A DNA stretch of 64,000 bases from Termitomyces sp. T153 (GCA_018296165.2 JACKQL020000020.1:620001-684000), one strand, 5' to 3'. Shown: positions 29,400-41,160, counted from the first letter of the stretch. A program made the numbers and translations. Notes: a model not told the origin generated them from the sequence alone.

Positions 29400-30880
29400 G
29401 TAGAAAAAGTCCCTGATTGCTCTGTCCACTGGTAAAATAGGATAGATTCCTTGTATGGCATGCAGGGTGTCTGAGTGCTTCCTGTGGAACTCCTTAATGA
29501 GTCCCAGAGTGTATACATTCTCTAGTGGTTCCTAGGAAATGTTCTCAATCCTGTAGCTCTTCCACTTCACCTTGTATTGTAGTCATTGCCAAAATAAACA
29601 ACTATTCAGGATTTCCTCCACTTCATACTCCTTGTTGCTATAAATCACCACTGGAGGTGGCAGGGGTGGTGGATGTTGTCCTAAAATAGGATCCAATGGG
29701 GCCAGAGTCAATTTGACCATGTTGAACACTGGGTGAAGCTGGTGCATCTCTGCAGGGAGCCAGAGTTGGTAGGCTAGGGGCCCTACCTGTCATTTCACTG
29801 TGAAAGGTCCCACTTAGCAGTGCAACAGCTTTTTTGATGGTTGGGTAGTCATAATATCTGAGGCATCCAGGTAGACTTGATTTCCAGGCTGGTATTTGCA
29901 CTCCAGAGTTCTTTTGCAGTTGTAGTATTGTGCCATGTTGTCCTTTGCCTTTGCCAGAGCTGCTCAGGCCTCCTTCTGTCCCTTCTTCATCCAGTCCACA
30001 AACTTGTTTACTGCTTCATTCTCTGAGGGTTGGGCCTAGAGTTCAAAGCTCATGTGTGGGTGTTGTCCAGTGTCAAGGAAGAATGGGGAGAATTGAGTGG
30101 AAGCATGAACACAGTTGTTGTATTGGAACTCAGCATTAGGGAGGAGTTTGTTCCAGTTGTCCTGGTGCTTGTTGCAGAAGAGGCAGAGGTACTGCTCCAA
30201 CTCCTGGTTTATGCATTTGGTCTAGCCATTGGACTGCAGATGGTAGGTGGTGGAGGTGTGAAGCTTTATGCCAAGTAGTCAGTAGAGTTCTCTGGTGAAG
30301 TCCACTACAAATTGTGGCCCCTGGTCTGAAATGTAGGTGTTGGAGAGGCCATGGAGCTTCCAGATATTCCTCCAGTACAGGTTTGCAGTGCCCATGGCAG
30401 AGCAGGTGGTGTGAGTTGGAATGAAGTGCACTTGCTTGCCATACAAGTCCACCACCACTATAATTGCATTGTAACCATAGGCATCAGGAAGCTCTATGAT
30501 AAAGTCCACAGAGGCAATGCTCCATTGCTCTGCAGGCATGGGCAATGCTCCATTGCTCTGCAGGCATGGGCAATGGGTGTAGCTGTCCAGAGGGGAGGTG
30601 GTGCTGGAGCTTGATCCAGAGATAGAGAGTGCATGTACTAGTGTAGGACTCAATATACCAGGACATCTGGAGCCACCAGTAATTCTGCAATACCAGTTCC
30701 AATGTTTTCCATTGCTCAGGGTGCCTAGTGATGCAGGAGTTGTGGTGTTGCTCTACAATTCTCTGGCAGAGCTCCAGGATGTTGGGCACATAGATACAAT
30801 CCCAGAAGGTCAAGATCTCATCCCAGAGGGCCCATTTGTCTGTGCAGACCAATTTGGTGCCTGTGGTATGTTCTGACTTT
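29400..30880 (-). pseudogene. Gypsy-2 integrase and chromodomain relic
   Basis: The catalytic core at 30653-30279 shows SVDFIIELPDAYGYNAIIVV, THTTCSAMGTANLY and ISDQGPQFVVDF, so the first two catalytic aspartates are intact. Upstream is the zinc-binding segment (about 30880-30620); downstream are the YNN and TPFF-like blocks to about 29900 and remnants of a chromodomain near 29590-29480. A 28-bp tandem duplication (about 30516-30571, GCTCTGCAGGCATGGGCAAT repeated) shifts the frame before the core. Confidence 0.82.
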
Positions 30881-32309
30881 AGTGCCTAAGCTGCCTGAGC
30901 AATCAGTTTTTCCTGCTGACCATTCTTGTTGCTCCACTAGATGTCCCAAAGGATGTCTACCTCTGCTCCCTCAATGACTAGACCTATATGGCTTGGATTG
31001 CAAATAGTCCAAGCTGGAAAAGCACAATGTTGCTGTTGTCCTCTCTCACAGTGCTGTAGTCCACTCTCCAGAACAGGGTGTCTGGTTTCCCCATACTCCA
31101 GCTGGGCTTGTGGTACAGCAAGAAGTCAAAATTGGCTGGATAGAGGGACTATCAGGCCTGTTAGCAATTGAGCTTCTTGGCTGTCCAGAAGTATTCAAGG
31201 TTCTTGTGATCTATCTAGACCATGAATTTATGCTACATGCCTTCCAGGAAGTGCTGTGACTCCTTGAACAACTGGATGATGGCCAGCATATTCTTGTTGT
31301 GGATCTTATAATTCTGCTTTACTGCATTCAGGCTCTTGGAGTAGAAGGCCACTGGATGCCACTTCCCATCCTCTGAGGACTGCTGTGAAAGAATGGCCCC
31401 AGTGGTGAAGTTGGAGCTATCAGCTTCTACTCAGAAGGAGGAGTTATTGTCTAAAAAAAGAAGGATGGGTCCTGAGGTCATAGCATGCTTGAGGGTGTCA
31501 AAGGCCATCTGCTCCACAGGCCCTCAACTCCACATGGCATCCTTCTTGGTGAGGTCAAATAGCAGGCAGGCGTGATGTGAGAAGTCCTGGATGAATTTCC
31601 AGTAGAAGTTCACAAAGCCTAGGAATAACTGTCCCTCCTTGTTCTTGGGCTCTGGCCACTTTACCATACCTGCTACCTTTACTGAGTCCATCTCCACAGC
31701 TCCATGTGAGATGATCAGGCCAAGATACTTGATCCAGGTCTGCTCCAACTTGCACTTCTCTGGTTTGAGGTAGAGCTGATGCTGGCAGAGACATTTCAAG
31801 ATGAGGTGGGTGATGTGGCAGTGATCTTCTAGTGTTTTGGTATAGATGAGAATGTTGTCAAGGTATACACACACTATACCTTCCACAATGAGGTCTCAGA
31901 AGATGTTGTTCATCATTGTCTGGAAGGAGGCTGGGCTGTTGGTCAGTCCAAAGAACATAACAAGAGGTTCAAATAGTCCCTAGTTGGTCTAGAAGGCAGC
32001 CTTCTATCCATCTCCCTCCTGGATATGCACATTGTTGTAGCCCCACCAGACATCCAGTTTAGTGAAGTACTGTGCACTCCAGAGGTTGTTGATGAGCTTG
32101 GAGATAAGGGAGAGGGGGTAGCAGTTCTTTACAGTCATGGCATTGAGAATCCAGTAATTCTGAACCAGTTGGAGAAAGCCATCTTTTTGATGAAGAAGAC
32201 TGGGGAAGCCATTGGAGATTTGGAAGGGCATATGCAACCAGAGTCCAGATTCTCTTGCAGAAAGGCATCAAGTTTGTCCTGCTCCCTAGGCACTAATGGG
32301 TAGACCTTG

Positions 32310-32579
32310 TGTTAGATGATGATAGATCAAGTCATCTAACAGCTGAGAGTGATTTCTACACAACACTGTTTAGTGCTCCAGTTCCTGCAGTGAGCCAATT
32401 ATTACAGTGATAGAATCATCTCATGCCTAGAAGGTACTTATATGTAACGTTCTAGCTCCCTGTGTGACTAGACCATGTAGCTCAGTAGTTAGAGCATCAT
32501 GTGGAGTATATATTACATTATTATATATCCAAGAGGTCCCAGGTTTAAATCTTGGTATGCTCACTTTTCATTTCTAACA
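32310..32579. mobile_element. 270-bp solo-LTR/TRIM-like element with internal tRNA-like sequence
   Basis: It interrupts a continuous codon run of Gypsy-2. The ends are TGTTAG ... CTAACA (6-bp inverted), and the flanks are CCTTG / CCTTA, a 5-bp target duplication with one transition. The first 32 bp form a hairpin, TGTTAGATGA, a 12-nt loop, TCATCTAACA. The right third holds a tRNA-like sequence followed by TTTT. There is no coding capacity. It is either a solo LTR or a complete miniature element. Confidence 0.75.
32471..32562 (+). tRNA. tRNA-like sequence inside the 270-bp element (not a functional gene as read)
   Basis: The arms GACCATG / TATGCTC pair 6 of 7 (one G-T). The D arm is GCTC-AGTAGTTA-GAGC and the T arm CCAGG-TTTAAAT-CTTGG. 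A-box TAGCTCAGTAG is intact; B-box GGTTTAAATCT has a C-to-T look. A TTTT terminator follows at 32565. The anticodon arm does not pair and is AT-rich and overlong (possibly an intron), so no isotype is assigned. Confidence 0.55.
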
Positions 32580-32917
32580 CCTTACAGCTGGGGGGCATGA
32601 AGTCAGGCAATAGCTCAATGGCATGGTCCCACTGCTTGTGCCCTAGAAGTGAGTTGAATAAGGCCTTGGAGAACATGTCCTTGAATGCATGGAGGTAGGA
32701 GGGTATGATGTTCCAGAACTCCCAGGATGCAGAGTTGGCCATAAATACCTGGGCCAACTGCTGGGATGTGGTCTGGCTAGCATGGAGGGCCTACCTATGG
32801 GAGAATGCCAGGGGCAGGGGATCCAAGAGGTTCAGATCAGCAAAGGAGAGAGGCCTAGTACAATATGTGTGGATGGCCACATGCTCTCAAACTTGAGCTT
32901 AGTATTTTTTCTTGGCT

Positions 32918-33869
32918 TCAGGCACAGGTGGAGCACCTCTGAGGGCACCTGCTCATTGTTACCTTGCCCTTGGTCCAGTCTACTTTGGAGTTGTGCTTGT
33001 GAAGCCATGTGAAGCCAAGGATCATGTCCTGTTTGCCCAAGCTAGTGATGGTGAAGACTCCATGCTCCATGTGGTTTTGATAATGGAGGACAAGGTCAAC
33101 TATGGAGCTGATGGCACCTGCTTCATTAGGCATTTCATTGATATTAAAGACTGGAATGGGCTTGGGGAGTGGCTGCATGGTCAGGCCATGGTGCTTGACA
33201 AACTCCAAGTCCATGAACAGTCCTGTCACTCCACTATCTAGAAGAGTGGTGACTCTGTGGGTTTGCTGGGTGTCTGTGGTCTCTATCTCCACATCCAGGT
33301 GCAGAGAGTTGGTGGATGCACTTGGAGCCATTATGTACTGCCAGGGCATTTAGTGCATCCAGGTGGGGCAGCACTGGTGGACCCTAGCTGGCATCAGAAG
33401 ACTTGGTGGAGGCTTCAGAGTTGGTATTTGTATGTCTGGAGGGGAATATTGAGGTTCTTCTGTCTCAGAATGAGGGGCATTGGAAAAGGCAATTTCATTT
33501 TCTAGCAACAGACATGAGAACCTATTAGTGCCCAGCAATGGAGGCATACACCTCATCCATTGCTCAACTAAAAATCCTCCCCACTTCCACTGCATCCACA
33601 TCCATGGGGATGCCTGGTAGCAAGGGGCACAGTGCAGGAATGGTTGGAGTGGGGGCAGGTGCTGGACAAGCAGGTGCAGGGTATTGGAGGTTGGTGACTG
33701 GCACAGGGCACAGTGTGGGGTGCATGCACCAGAGCTCCTGTTGAATCTCTATGAGTTGCTACTGATCCCAGGCTACCTTATGCCACAAAGCAATCCTTTT
33801 GTCATCTGGGTGGCCCTTTGCAAGATTGTCAATGCATTCCACCAGTGCAGGGTGCAGGCTGTCCCAGCA
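32918..33869 (-). pseudogene. Gypsy-2 protease and truncated gag
   Basis: Frame 33349-32918 is an almost complete retropepsin: TLLDSGVTGLFMDLEFVKHH with an intact D-S-G, and MILGFTWLHKHNSKVDW. Upstream, gag retains CIDNLAKGHPDDKRIALW (about 33845-33790) and the proline-rich linker. The zinc knuckle present in Gypsy-6 is missing because the sequence jumps from GIPMDVDA to VEVGRIF (about 33600). The right end at about 33870 stops abruptly in the Gag core. Confidence 0.82.
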
Positions 33870-33934
33870 GATAGGGAAAGCAAAGGAGAATAAAGAGAAA
33901 CTATAAGAACAAAGGAATGGGACATCCCCTAACA
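33870..33934 (-). repeat. Gypsy-3 3' LTR fragment
   Basis: On the minus strand it reads TGTTAGGGGATGTCCC after the polypurine tract AAGGAGGTGA. Only about 65 bp remain before Gypsy-2 sequence. Confidence 0.65.
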
Positions 33935-35360
33935 TCACCTCCTTGTAACATGTGGCATCCTGATGTACTTGATAGAAAAAGTTGTGGATCACCTGGTCAG
34001 CTGCTGAAATGGGGTAGATGCCTCAGACTGTCTTTGGTGCACTGAGGTGCCTGTGGTCAAAGTCCCAAATCAGGGCTAGTGCATGTATGTTAGCTTGTGG
34101 TCTCCAAGAGATGTCCTCAATGCCATATCTCTTCCATTTCACCTTAAACTGTAACTTCTCCCAGAATATTCTGCTCTTCAAAATTTTCTCTATCATACTC
34201 TTCCTCATCATTAACCAGGATTGGTGGTAAGAGTGCCTTAGGGCAGTGGCTAGGAATATAGTCTTCTGGAGCTGGGAACAGCTTTACCACATTGCAGACT
34301 GGGTGCAGCTGATGCAGGCCTGCCAGGAGCTTAAGTTGGTATACTAGAGGCCCTACCTTTTTCTTCACTGTGAAGGGGCTGAGATGTCAATGTAACAGCT
34401 TCTATGATGGCCTTGTTGTCTTTACATCTGAGTCATCCAGATATGCACATTCCTTTGGCTTATAAATAGGGAATAGCATCTGCTGGTGGTCATAGTACTG
34501 TACCATGTCATCCTTTGCCTTCACCAACACTGCCTTTGCCTCCTTCTGTGTCTTCTTCATCCTGTTCACAAACTCATTGACTGACTTGTTTTCTGAGGGG
34601 CATGTCCAAGGTCTGAATCCCATTCAGGGGTGTCTGCCAGTGTCCAGGAAGAATGGAGTCATCTGAGTGGAAGAATGAATGTGGTTGTTGTGCTGGAACT
34701 CTGCATCTGGCAGAAGCTCATCCCAGGCATCCTGCCTCTCATTACAAAACAGGCAGGAATACTGTTCCAGCTCTTTGATTGGACTTGTGGTGGTAGGCCA
34801 TAGTGGTGTGAGATTTCACTCCCAACAGGCAGTACAGTTCCAGAGTAAACTCTGCCATAAATTGAGGGCCTTGGTAGACATGCAGACCATGGAGCTTCCA
34901 AACATTCTTTGATACAGGCTAGCTGCTCCCAGAGCAGAGCATGTGGTGTGGATATAGATCAAGTGGGCCCATTTACCATAAAGGTCCACCACTACCATTA
35001 CAGCATCATACCCATGAACATCTGCAAGTTCAACAATGAAGTCCACTGATGCAATGCTCCAGCAAGCAGCTAGGATAGGGAGGGAGTGGAGCTGGCCCAC
35101 AGGTGACTGGTGACCAGAGCTTGGTGTGGAAGCAGAGATCACAGGTGCTGGTGTAGGCACCTCTATATCAGGATATCTGAGGCCACCAGTAGTGCTTCAG
35201 CATTTTCTATCTACCAGGATGTCCAGATATGCAAGAATCATGGTGTTGCTATACAATGCACCAGCAGAGTTCCAAAATGTTAGGCATGTAGATGCATCCT
35301 TGGAAGATTATAAGCCCATCTTGATGACCCCACTCATTTACCTCATGATCAGGTCCAGAC
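33935..35360 (-). pseudogene. Gypsy-3 integrase and chromodomain
   Basis: The chromodomain is well preserved at 34211-34023: MIEKILKSRIFWEKLQFKVK and KRYGIEDISWRPQANIHALA. The integrase core at 35160-34816 has ASVDFIVELADVHGYDAVMV, while the second-Asp block is eroded (STKALNLW where SDQGPQF is expected). The segment 34623-34402 carries the SVNEFVNRMKKTQKEAKAVL block that follows the core. It is inactive because of stops and frameshifts. Confidence 0.85.
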
Positions 35361-37036
35361 TTCCAATCTAAGTCTTATGACTCTAAAGCTTCTTCCTTAG
35401 CTCTAGTTCTCTCTCTAACAAGTTAGACTTAACTCCACTGACTTGTTGGGCTTGTAGAGCCTGGGCAGCCTGGGCAACTGCATCCTCTTGTGCACTCTCT
35501 CAATTTCCTTATTGGATGTCCTTGAAGATGTTCACCTTCTCCCCTTGAACCACAATCCCTTTTAGAGCACAAATTGCAAAGAGCTCAAGCTTGAGGAGAA
35601 CAATGTTGTCATTATCTCTTGCTTCAGTGCCATGGTCAGCTGGCCTGAAAAATGCATCTGGTTTGCCCATGCTCTGTCTAGGTTTGTGATGCAACAAGAA
35701 GTCAAGATTGGCCAGATATAGAGACCACTAAGCCTGGTGTCAATTGAGCTTTGCCTTGTGGAAGTACTTGAGGTTCTTGTGGTCTGTCTAGACTTCAAAC
35801 TTATGTGATGCACTGTCAAGGAAATGCTGCCACTCCTCAAAGGACCAATCAATGGCAAGCATCTCTTTGTTATGGATCTCATAGTTCCATTCTATAGAAT
35901 CAAGGCTTTTGGAGTCAAAGGCTATGCAATGCCACTTGCCATCCTCCTTTGACTGCTGGAAGAGGACTGCTCCTGTGGCAAAGTCAGAGCTATTAGCTTC
36001 AACACAGGAGGGAGAGTCATTATTTGGAAACAGGAGGATGTGTTTTGAGGTAAAAGCTCGCTTCAGGGCACCAAAGACAGTTTTCTGCAAGAACTCCCAC
36101 TGCCATGCTGTGTTCTTGATAGTGAGGCTGAAGAGGGGATGGGCATGGTGGGAGAAATCCTGTATGAACCTCTGGTAGAAGTTAACAAACTCTAGGAAAG
36201 CCTGTACTTCCTTCTTGTTCTTTGGCTCAGGCCACTCTGCTACACCTGCCACTTCAACAGGGTCCATCTTGGCCATTTCATGTGAGATGATCAAATCAGG
36301 CATTCCACCTTGGTCTGCTCAAATTCACACTTCTCTGGCTTGAAATAGAGCTGGTGTTGGTGGAGGCATTCCAAGCCAATGCACATGACCCAGCAATGTT
36401 CCTCTAAGGTTTTAGATATTGTCAAAATACACACAAATAACACCTTCTGCAATCAGATCATGGAAGTTGTTGTTCATCATAGTCTGGAAGGTGCCCAGGC
36501 TATTGGTGAGACCATAGAACATTACCAGAAGTTTGAAGAGTCCACAATTAGTTTGGAACACTGCCTTCCATTCATCTTTTTCTTTGATGCACACATTGTT
36601 GTAGCCCAAATGGACATTAATGAAGTAATGTGCACCTCAAAGGTTGTTGACAGTTCAGAGATGAGTGATAAGGGACAGCAATTCTTCACTCTCATTGCAT
36701 TCAAGACTCAATAGTCCTGAGCCAGACAGAGAGACCCATCCTTCTTCTTAATGAAGAAGACTGGGGAAGCTATTGGGGACTTAGAGGGTTGTATCCATCC
36801 AGAGCTAAGCTTCTTCTGTAGAAACCCATCCAGCTCATCCTGCTTGCAGCATGCAAGTCAATAGACCTTGTAACTGGAGGGTTCTGCATCTTGTATTAGC
36901 TCAATAGGATCCCACTGTTGGTACTCTGGAAGGAAATCAAATGATGCCTTGGAGAATATGTCCTCAAAATTGAAGAATATCTCAAAATTGTGGAGGTGAT
37001 CAGAAACCATGCTACCAAAGGGCTTGGGCTGGAATT
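35361..37036 (-). pseudogene. Gypsy-3 RT and RNase H, fused to Copia-B at its right end
   Basis: RNase H and the RT thumb lie in one long frame at 36303-35788 (FLEFVNFYQRFIQDFSHHAH, SSDFATGAVLFQQSKEDGKW, SFEEWQHFLDSASHKFEV). RT fingers and palm lie at 36850-36410, where the palm box reads VYFDNI. The pre-RT segment (FNFEDIFSKASFDFLPEYQQ) reaches 37036. There the sequence switches without spacer to Copia-B integrase coding in the same orientation. Confidence 0.85.
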
Positions 37037-38130
37037 TGCTACAACCAATGAAGATGCTTTTTTCCATGTGAGACTGTAAAGAGTTGTGCTTATCCCTTTG
37101 TATATAAACATATGCTCTACATACCCAGACTCTGAGATAAGAGACAATTGGTTTGCACTTGTACTATCCCTCATAAGGAGTAATTGACTGAGCTGCAGTT
37201 GGAAGTTGATTCAGAATGTGAATTTTAGCATGAAGGCAATGTGCCCAGAATGAGGCTGGTAGACCTAATTCATTGAGCATAGCAGTGATGTCCTTTGAGA
37301 GTGTCCTGTTTGCTCTCTCAGCAACACCATTCTGCTGAGGTCTGTTGCAAGTTGTGTGCCTCCTTTTAATTCCACAAGCATCAGTGTATGCAATAAACTC
37401 CTTTGATATGTACTCTCCACCTTTATCATCTTGTATAGCCTTGATTTTGGCATCTAGAGCATTCTCTGCATAAGCTTTGAATGTCTCAAAGGCATTGAAT
37501 GCTTCACTTTTCTTCTTCAGAGCCATAGCAGCTTTAAAGCTTGTGCAATCATCAATGAATGTGATCCAATAACAATAGCCCCCCATTGCAGTGACTGGAA
37601 GAGGGCCATGTACATCACTGTGGATCAATTCCAATGGTTTAGATGCATGGCTACTGGAAGAAGGAAAGGGATTAGAGTGCATTTTGCCAGCCAAACAAGG
37701 TTCACAGATGGGATCAGGCTTTGCAGCAGAATTCAAGTCCAAACCAACTACCAACTTGTTATTGATCATCTTTTTGACATCACCATAGTTATGATGAGCA
37801 AATCTGCAATGCCAAAGTGTCAGATCAAGTGGTAATGTGCTGGTAAGATGAGCAGACTCAGAAATAGATGCAGTGCAACCATCCAAATAAGCAGAATTAT
37901 TAGAGTTGATTGTAGCACAGAATAACTCTTTTCCATTCAGCCAGAAATGCATGGCTTGTTTGTCAATGTGAATGTTGTAAGCCTTTGTTTCTAGTCAAAT
38001 ATATACAGGACAAGAGTTTATTTTGAAGTAATGGAACATGCAAGACTCTGTGGAACTCTAAAGACTGGATTTTCTTTCCATTTACAACTGGATGAAATAC
38101 AACTGTTCCAATCCCAGCTGAGTAAATAAT
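37037..38130 (-). pseudogene. Copia-B integrase
   Basis: A 262-codon open frame (37952-37164) holds the pre-integrase LWHCRFAHHNYGDVKKMINN, the zinc ligands CEPCLAGKM, and a complete D,D-35-E core: HSDVHGPLPVT, AIQDDKGGEYISKEF and NGVAERANRTLS. All three acidic residues are visible, so this domain alone could still be functional if expressed. A stop after TPYEG (TGG-to-TAG type in Copia-E) ends it, and residual C-terminal coding reaches 37037. Confidence 0.85.
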
Positions 38131-39126
38131 GCTGTTATCAGCTAACCTGACTGGAGTGCAATAGAGAGCATAATTTTGGACCCAATTTCAATGTGGGGTC
38201 ATGTGACAAGTGGCTCCTGAGTCTACAATCCAATTAAAGTCAGCTTCAGGTTGTATGGGAAGAGAGGAATCTGAGTGATCCAGCAAATTCTGCATCATCT
38301 TTCTTGGACTTGTCATCATTGAAAGCTGCATTAGCTTGCTCCTGGCCCTTTCTGCCTCTTTTGTTGCAAGATTCTGTCTGCTGCTTTGCTTGTTGCTGAG
38401 CTGCTCTGTATTTGTAGCAATTAGCTTGTGTGTGGCCTTGCAAGGTGCAAAAGTCACAGACAGATTTGGCTAAAGCAGCACTCATAGCAGTTATAGCAGC
38501 AGCAGACTCATCAGAGTGATGACAACATTGTGTTTCTTCTGTAACAAAGGCCTGATGGATTTTGGCCTTGTCAAGGTCATCTTTGAGAAGGAGAGTGGAT
38601 ACAAATGCTGAGAAATCATCAGGAAGCGCCCTTATCAATGCCATAGATGCTAGTTCATTGTCTAATTTGGCAATATCAAAGTCTTTTGGGTGCAAATCCT
38701 GGATTTTCTTCATTGCAGTCTCAACTCTGTTGATTAGAGTCTGCAAATTCTCCTCCTCTCCTTTTCTAATAGAGAACAAGTCATCATAGGCATTAAAGCG
38801 TGTGCCAGGGCATTGCTGCATGTGTATCTGCTTCAAAGCTTCCCACATCTTGTCTGGTTGGTCTTTATAATCATTGAGATGGATTCTTTGATCATCCTCC
38901 ACCATCAAATAAATCAGACCAGATGTAAGATTAGCCTCTTTCTGCCATTCTCTGTATTTGCTTTTCTCCTCCAATGTAGGTTTTTCAGAGAGTTGAGGAG
39001 CTAAAGAAGGCATGGAGATAGGCATCCAGGCATTTTGGGAGCAAAGATAAGCTTCCATTTCACCAACCCATGAGTTATAGTTGTGGGAATTGAGTTTGGT
39101 GAAGGTTGGAATAGATGTAGGCATGT
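38131..39126 (-). pseudogene. Copia-B gag and protease
   Basis: Gag starts MPTSIPTFTKLNSHNYNSWV at 39126; an earlier in-frame ATG lies at 39217. UBN2-type Gag follows (MWEALKQIHMQQCPGTRFNA, FSIRKGEEENLQTLINRVET), then a knuckle CDFCTLQGHTQANC. A frame change near 38260 leads to the protease block WIVDSGATCHMTPH with D-S-G intact. This gag lacks the 5' deletion seen in Copia-E. Confidence 0.86.
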
Positions 39127-39544
39127 TGGAAGAGGTGATTTGGAGTATAGGTTGAATAATAAAGTGTGGAGTTGCAGAATGCAGCAAAAAATGTATTTGA
39201 AAGTGCTTTAGGAGCAATAATGTGCTAAGGTCTGGTGTGCCAGAAGGAATACAGCTACAATCCAGTCAAACTGGCAGAGTTCCTGTAAGGTCCTCAGGAG
39301 TGGTGCAGCAGGAAGGTGAGGTATAGTAAAGCTAACTAACTAACTGCAGACTTTGCAATTATAACACCTCCTAGTTAGGTGTGTCAGGCTTCACTGGCAA
39401 AATAAAGCAGCCCCACTTAAGGGTCACTACCCAATCAGTTCAGAGTCTATGTATTTAGAGGGAGCTGCAACCACTATAAGGACTATAGCACAGACACAAA
39501 GCAAATCAAAATGATAAAAACTTTGGACTAAAGCTTTAGAGACT

Positions 39545-39557
39545 GGGGCCCATAACC
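39545..39557 (-). promoter_or_regulatory. Copia-B primer-binding site (initiator tRNA-Met type)
   Basis: Minus strand GGTTATGGGCCCC follows the LTR end TTTAACA. It is complementary to GGGCCCAUAACC of the initiator tRNA-Met anticodon arm, as in Copia-A. Confidence 0.8.
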
Positions 39558-39788
39558 TGTTAAAGACAGGCAAAGCACAGGGGACTGAATAGTCACTAAA
39601 GCTGAAGTCCAGAGTCAGAAACTGAGTGTATTGAAGTGTGAACACTAACCTGAAGTCCAGAGTCAGAAACTGAGTGGGGACTTCATGATAAACTGAATAG
39701 AAATGAAGGAAGTGGACTACACATGTGATAAATGAACTTGGAGTGAATGCTGATCATCCATAGTAGAATGCAATAAGCAATTCTAACA
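39558..39788 (-). repeat. Copia-B 5' LTR, short form
   Basis: On the minus strand it runs TGTTAGAATTGC ... GTCTTTAACA, 231 bp. It lacks most of the CACATG/CATGTG repeat block that enlarges the related LTRs at 55378 (382 bp) and 63564 (over 430 bp). It contains two GAAGTCCAGAGTCAGAAACT copies (plus strand). Confidence 0.82.
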
Positions 39789-41160
39789 ATAAGTCCATTC
39801 AAATATACATAAAAATGTGTTGGCACAGCCCTACAACATGTGTAGATACAGATACACTCAGATTCACTCTCAAATACTCTGGCATGCCTATGAAAGGTGT
39901 TCTAGTGAATATAAATGTTGATTGTGAGCAACAATGTAATCACTTGTCATTGTTTGTCCTCTTCTCTAGAAAGCTCAATTCTGTGCCACATTACACATTA
40001 ATACAAAGCCTCACACTCTCCCAACACTTTGTTAGCACATGTCTACCATACCAGCAGCTTTCTCAACTCACTCTTTGGAGGTCAAAGATGCCTCAAAATT
40101 CTGAAAAAGAGTGAAAAAATGGTTTTCTGAGATCTGGATTTCTCTCTAGACATTTTACAACACTACTCCATCTATCTTGATATTTATGGTGCCACCAGCC
40201 TTGTATTCAAGTAAATACTGCTTTTTTACAATCCATCTTTACTCTTTCTGTGTCTACAAGTCTCATTTTCTCACTTTAGGTATTATCCATCAGAAGACAA
40301 GGCCCACACCACTACATGCCTATGACTCAGATGGAGGAATGGCAATGGCCTTTTTACCTCAAGGGTTCAGGAGAGGATGAGGTTTGGCTGTATGAAGTGG
40401 CAAAGAAATAGAAATATAAAAGCAGGATAGTCAAAACTCCAACTGGCACCATCACATATATCAAATGCTAAAGAAGAAAAGACATTATAAACCTTGGACA
40501 ATTTTAGGAGTTCTTGGTAAGTAATTCCCAGTTGATACAGAATACAGCTCAAAATCTAGGAGAATCTTGAGGAACCCTGTAATATACATATATATCCACT
40601 CTTCCATATCATTTCTGTCATACAATAACCCTACATATCATTCTGTCTTAGACATGCCCATTTCATTTTGTGATATCATATGAATCTAGATAATTATCAT
40701 TGTTTTGAATTCAATGGATGCCAATTGAACAATATCTGATGAGTAAGTTGTGCATACAGCATGCAATGAGCACATCACTAATCATTGTGATGTGTATTTC
40801 AATGTTTGTTGAGAAAAATTCTAAGATTTTTTAATTGAATGTTTTTAACTAATGTTGACTAAGAAATATGAAAAAAATTTGTTGAAATACAGTGAAAAGA
40901 GATAGAATAAGAGTTTCTAAAGAATCACATAAAGATAAATGAAATGTTCTTGAGTTAAAGGTGAGAAACATGATTTTTATTTATAGTCTGCTTCTCAAGA
41001 AGAGTTCAAAGAAAAAGGATTTTATTTGCTCAAGATACACTACATCAACAGGAATTATTTTATTTGACTATGTTCAAACTTATATAATAATGTCCACTTC
41101 AAAAAATATAGTAATCATATAACATGTTTTTAATTGATGTTTCTCAAGAACCTATCCTAA
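39789..41160. other. AT-rich region, no supported gene
   Basis: Short frames only. AT content rises toward 40560-41150. Nothing on either strand resembles an RT, integrase or host protein. Confidence 0.5.

Larger units (their letters stand above)
31050..32760 (-). pseudogene. Gypsy-2 RT and RNase H, interrupted by an insert
   Basis: RNase H lies at about 31500-31090. The RT palm frame 31886-31524 is long and shows YLDNILIYTKTLEDHCH, LGLIISHGAVEMDSVKV and FLGFVNFYWKFIQDF. The RT fingers are at 32271-32004, and the pre-RT AFKDMFSKALFNSLLGHKQW is at 32757-32585, on the far side of the 270-bp insert. Isolated stops and frame changes remain. Confidence 0.85.
28998..33869 (-). mobile_element. Gypsy-2, minus-strand chromovirus, truncated in gag
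   Basis: From right to left on the minus strand it carries gag (partial), protease, RT, RNase H, integrase, chromodomain, polypurine tract and 3' LTR. It meets Gypsy-6 tail to tail at 28998. Its 5' end is lost where the Gypsy-3 LTR fragment begins at about 33870. A 270-bp LTR-like insert (32310-32579) splits its RT region. Confidence 0.88.
37037..39788 (-). mobile_element. Copia-B, 5' half of a Ty1/Copia element
   Basis: It has a 5' LTR, primer site, gag, protease and integrase, then an abrupt end at the codons for CIFIG, joined to Gypsy-3. RT, RNase H and the 3' LTR are absent here. It is highly similar to Copia-E (58598-64000). Confidence 0.88.
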
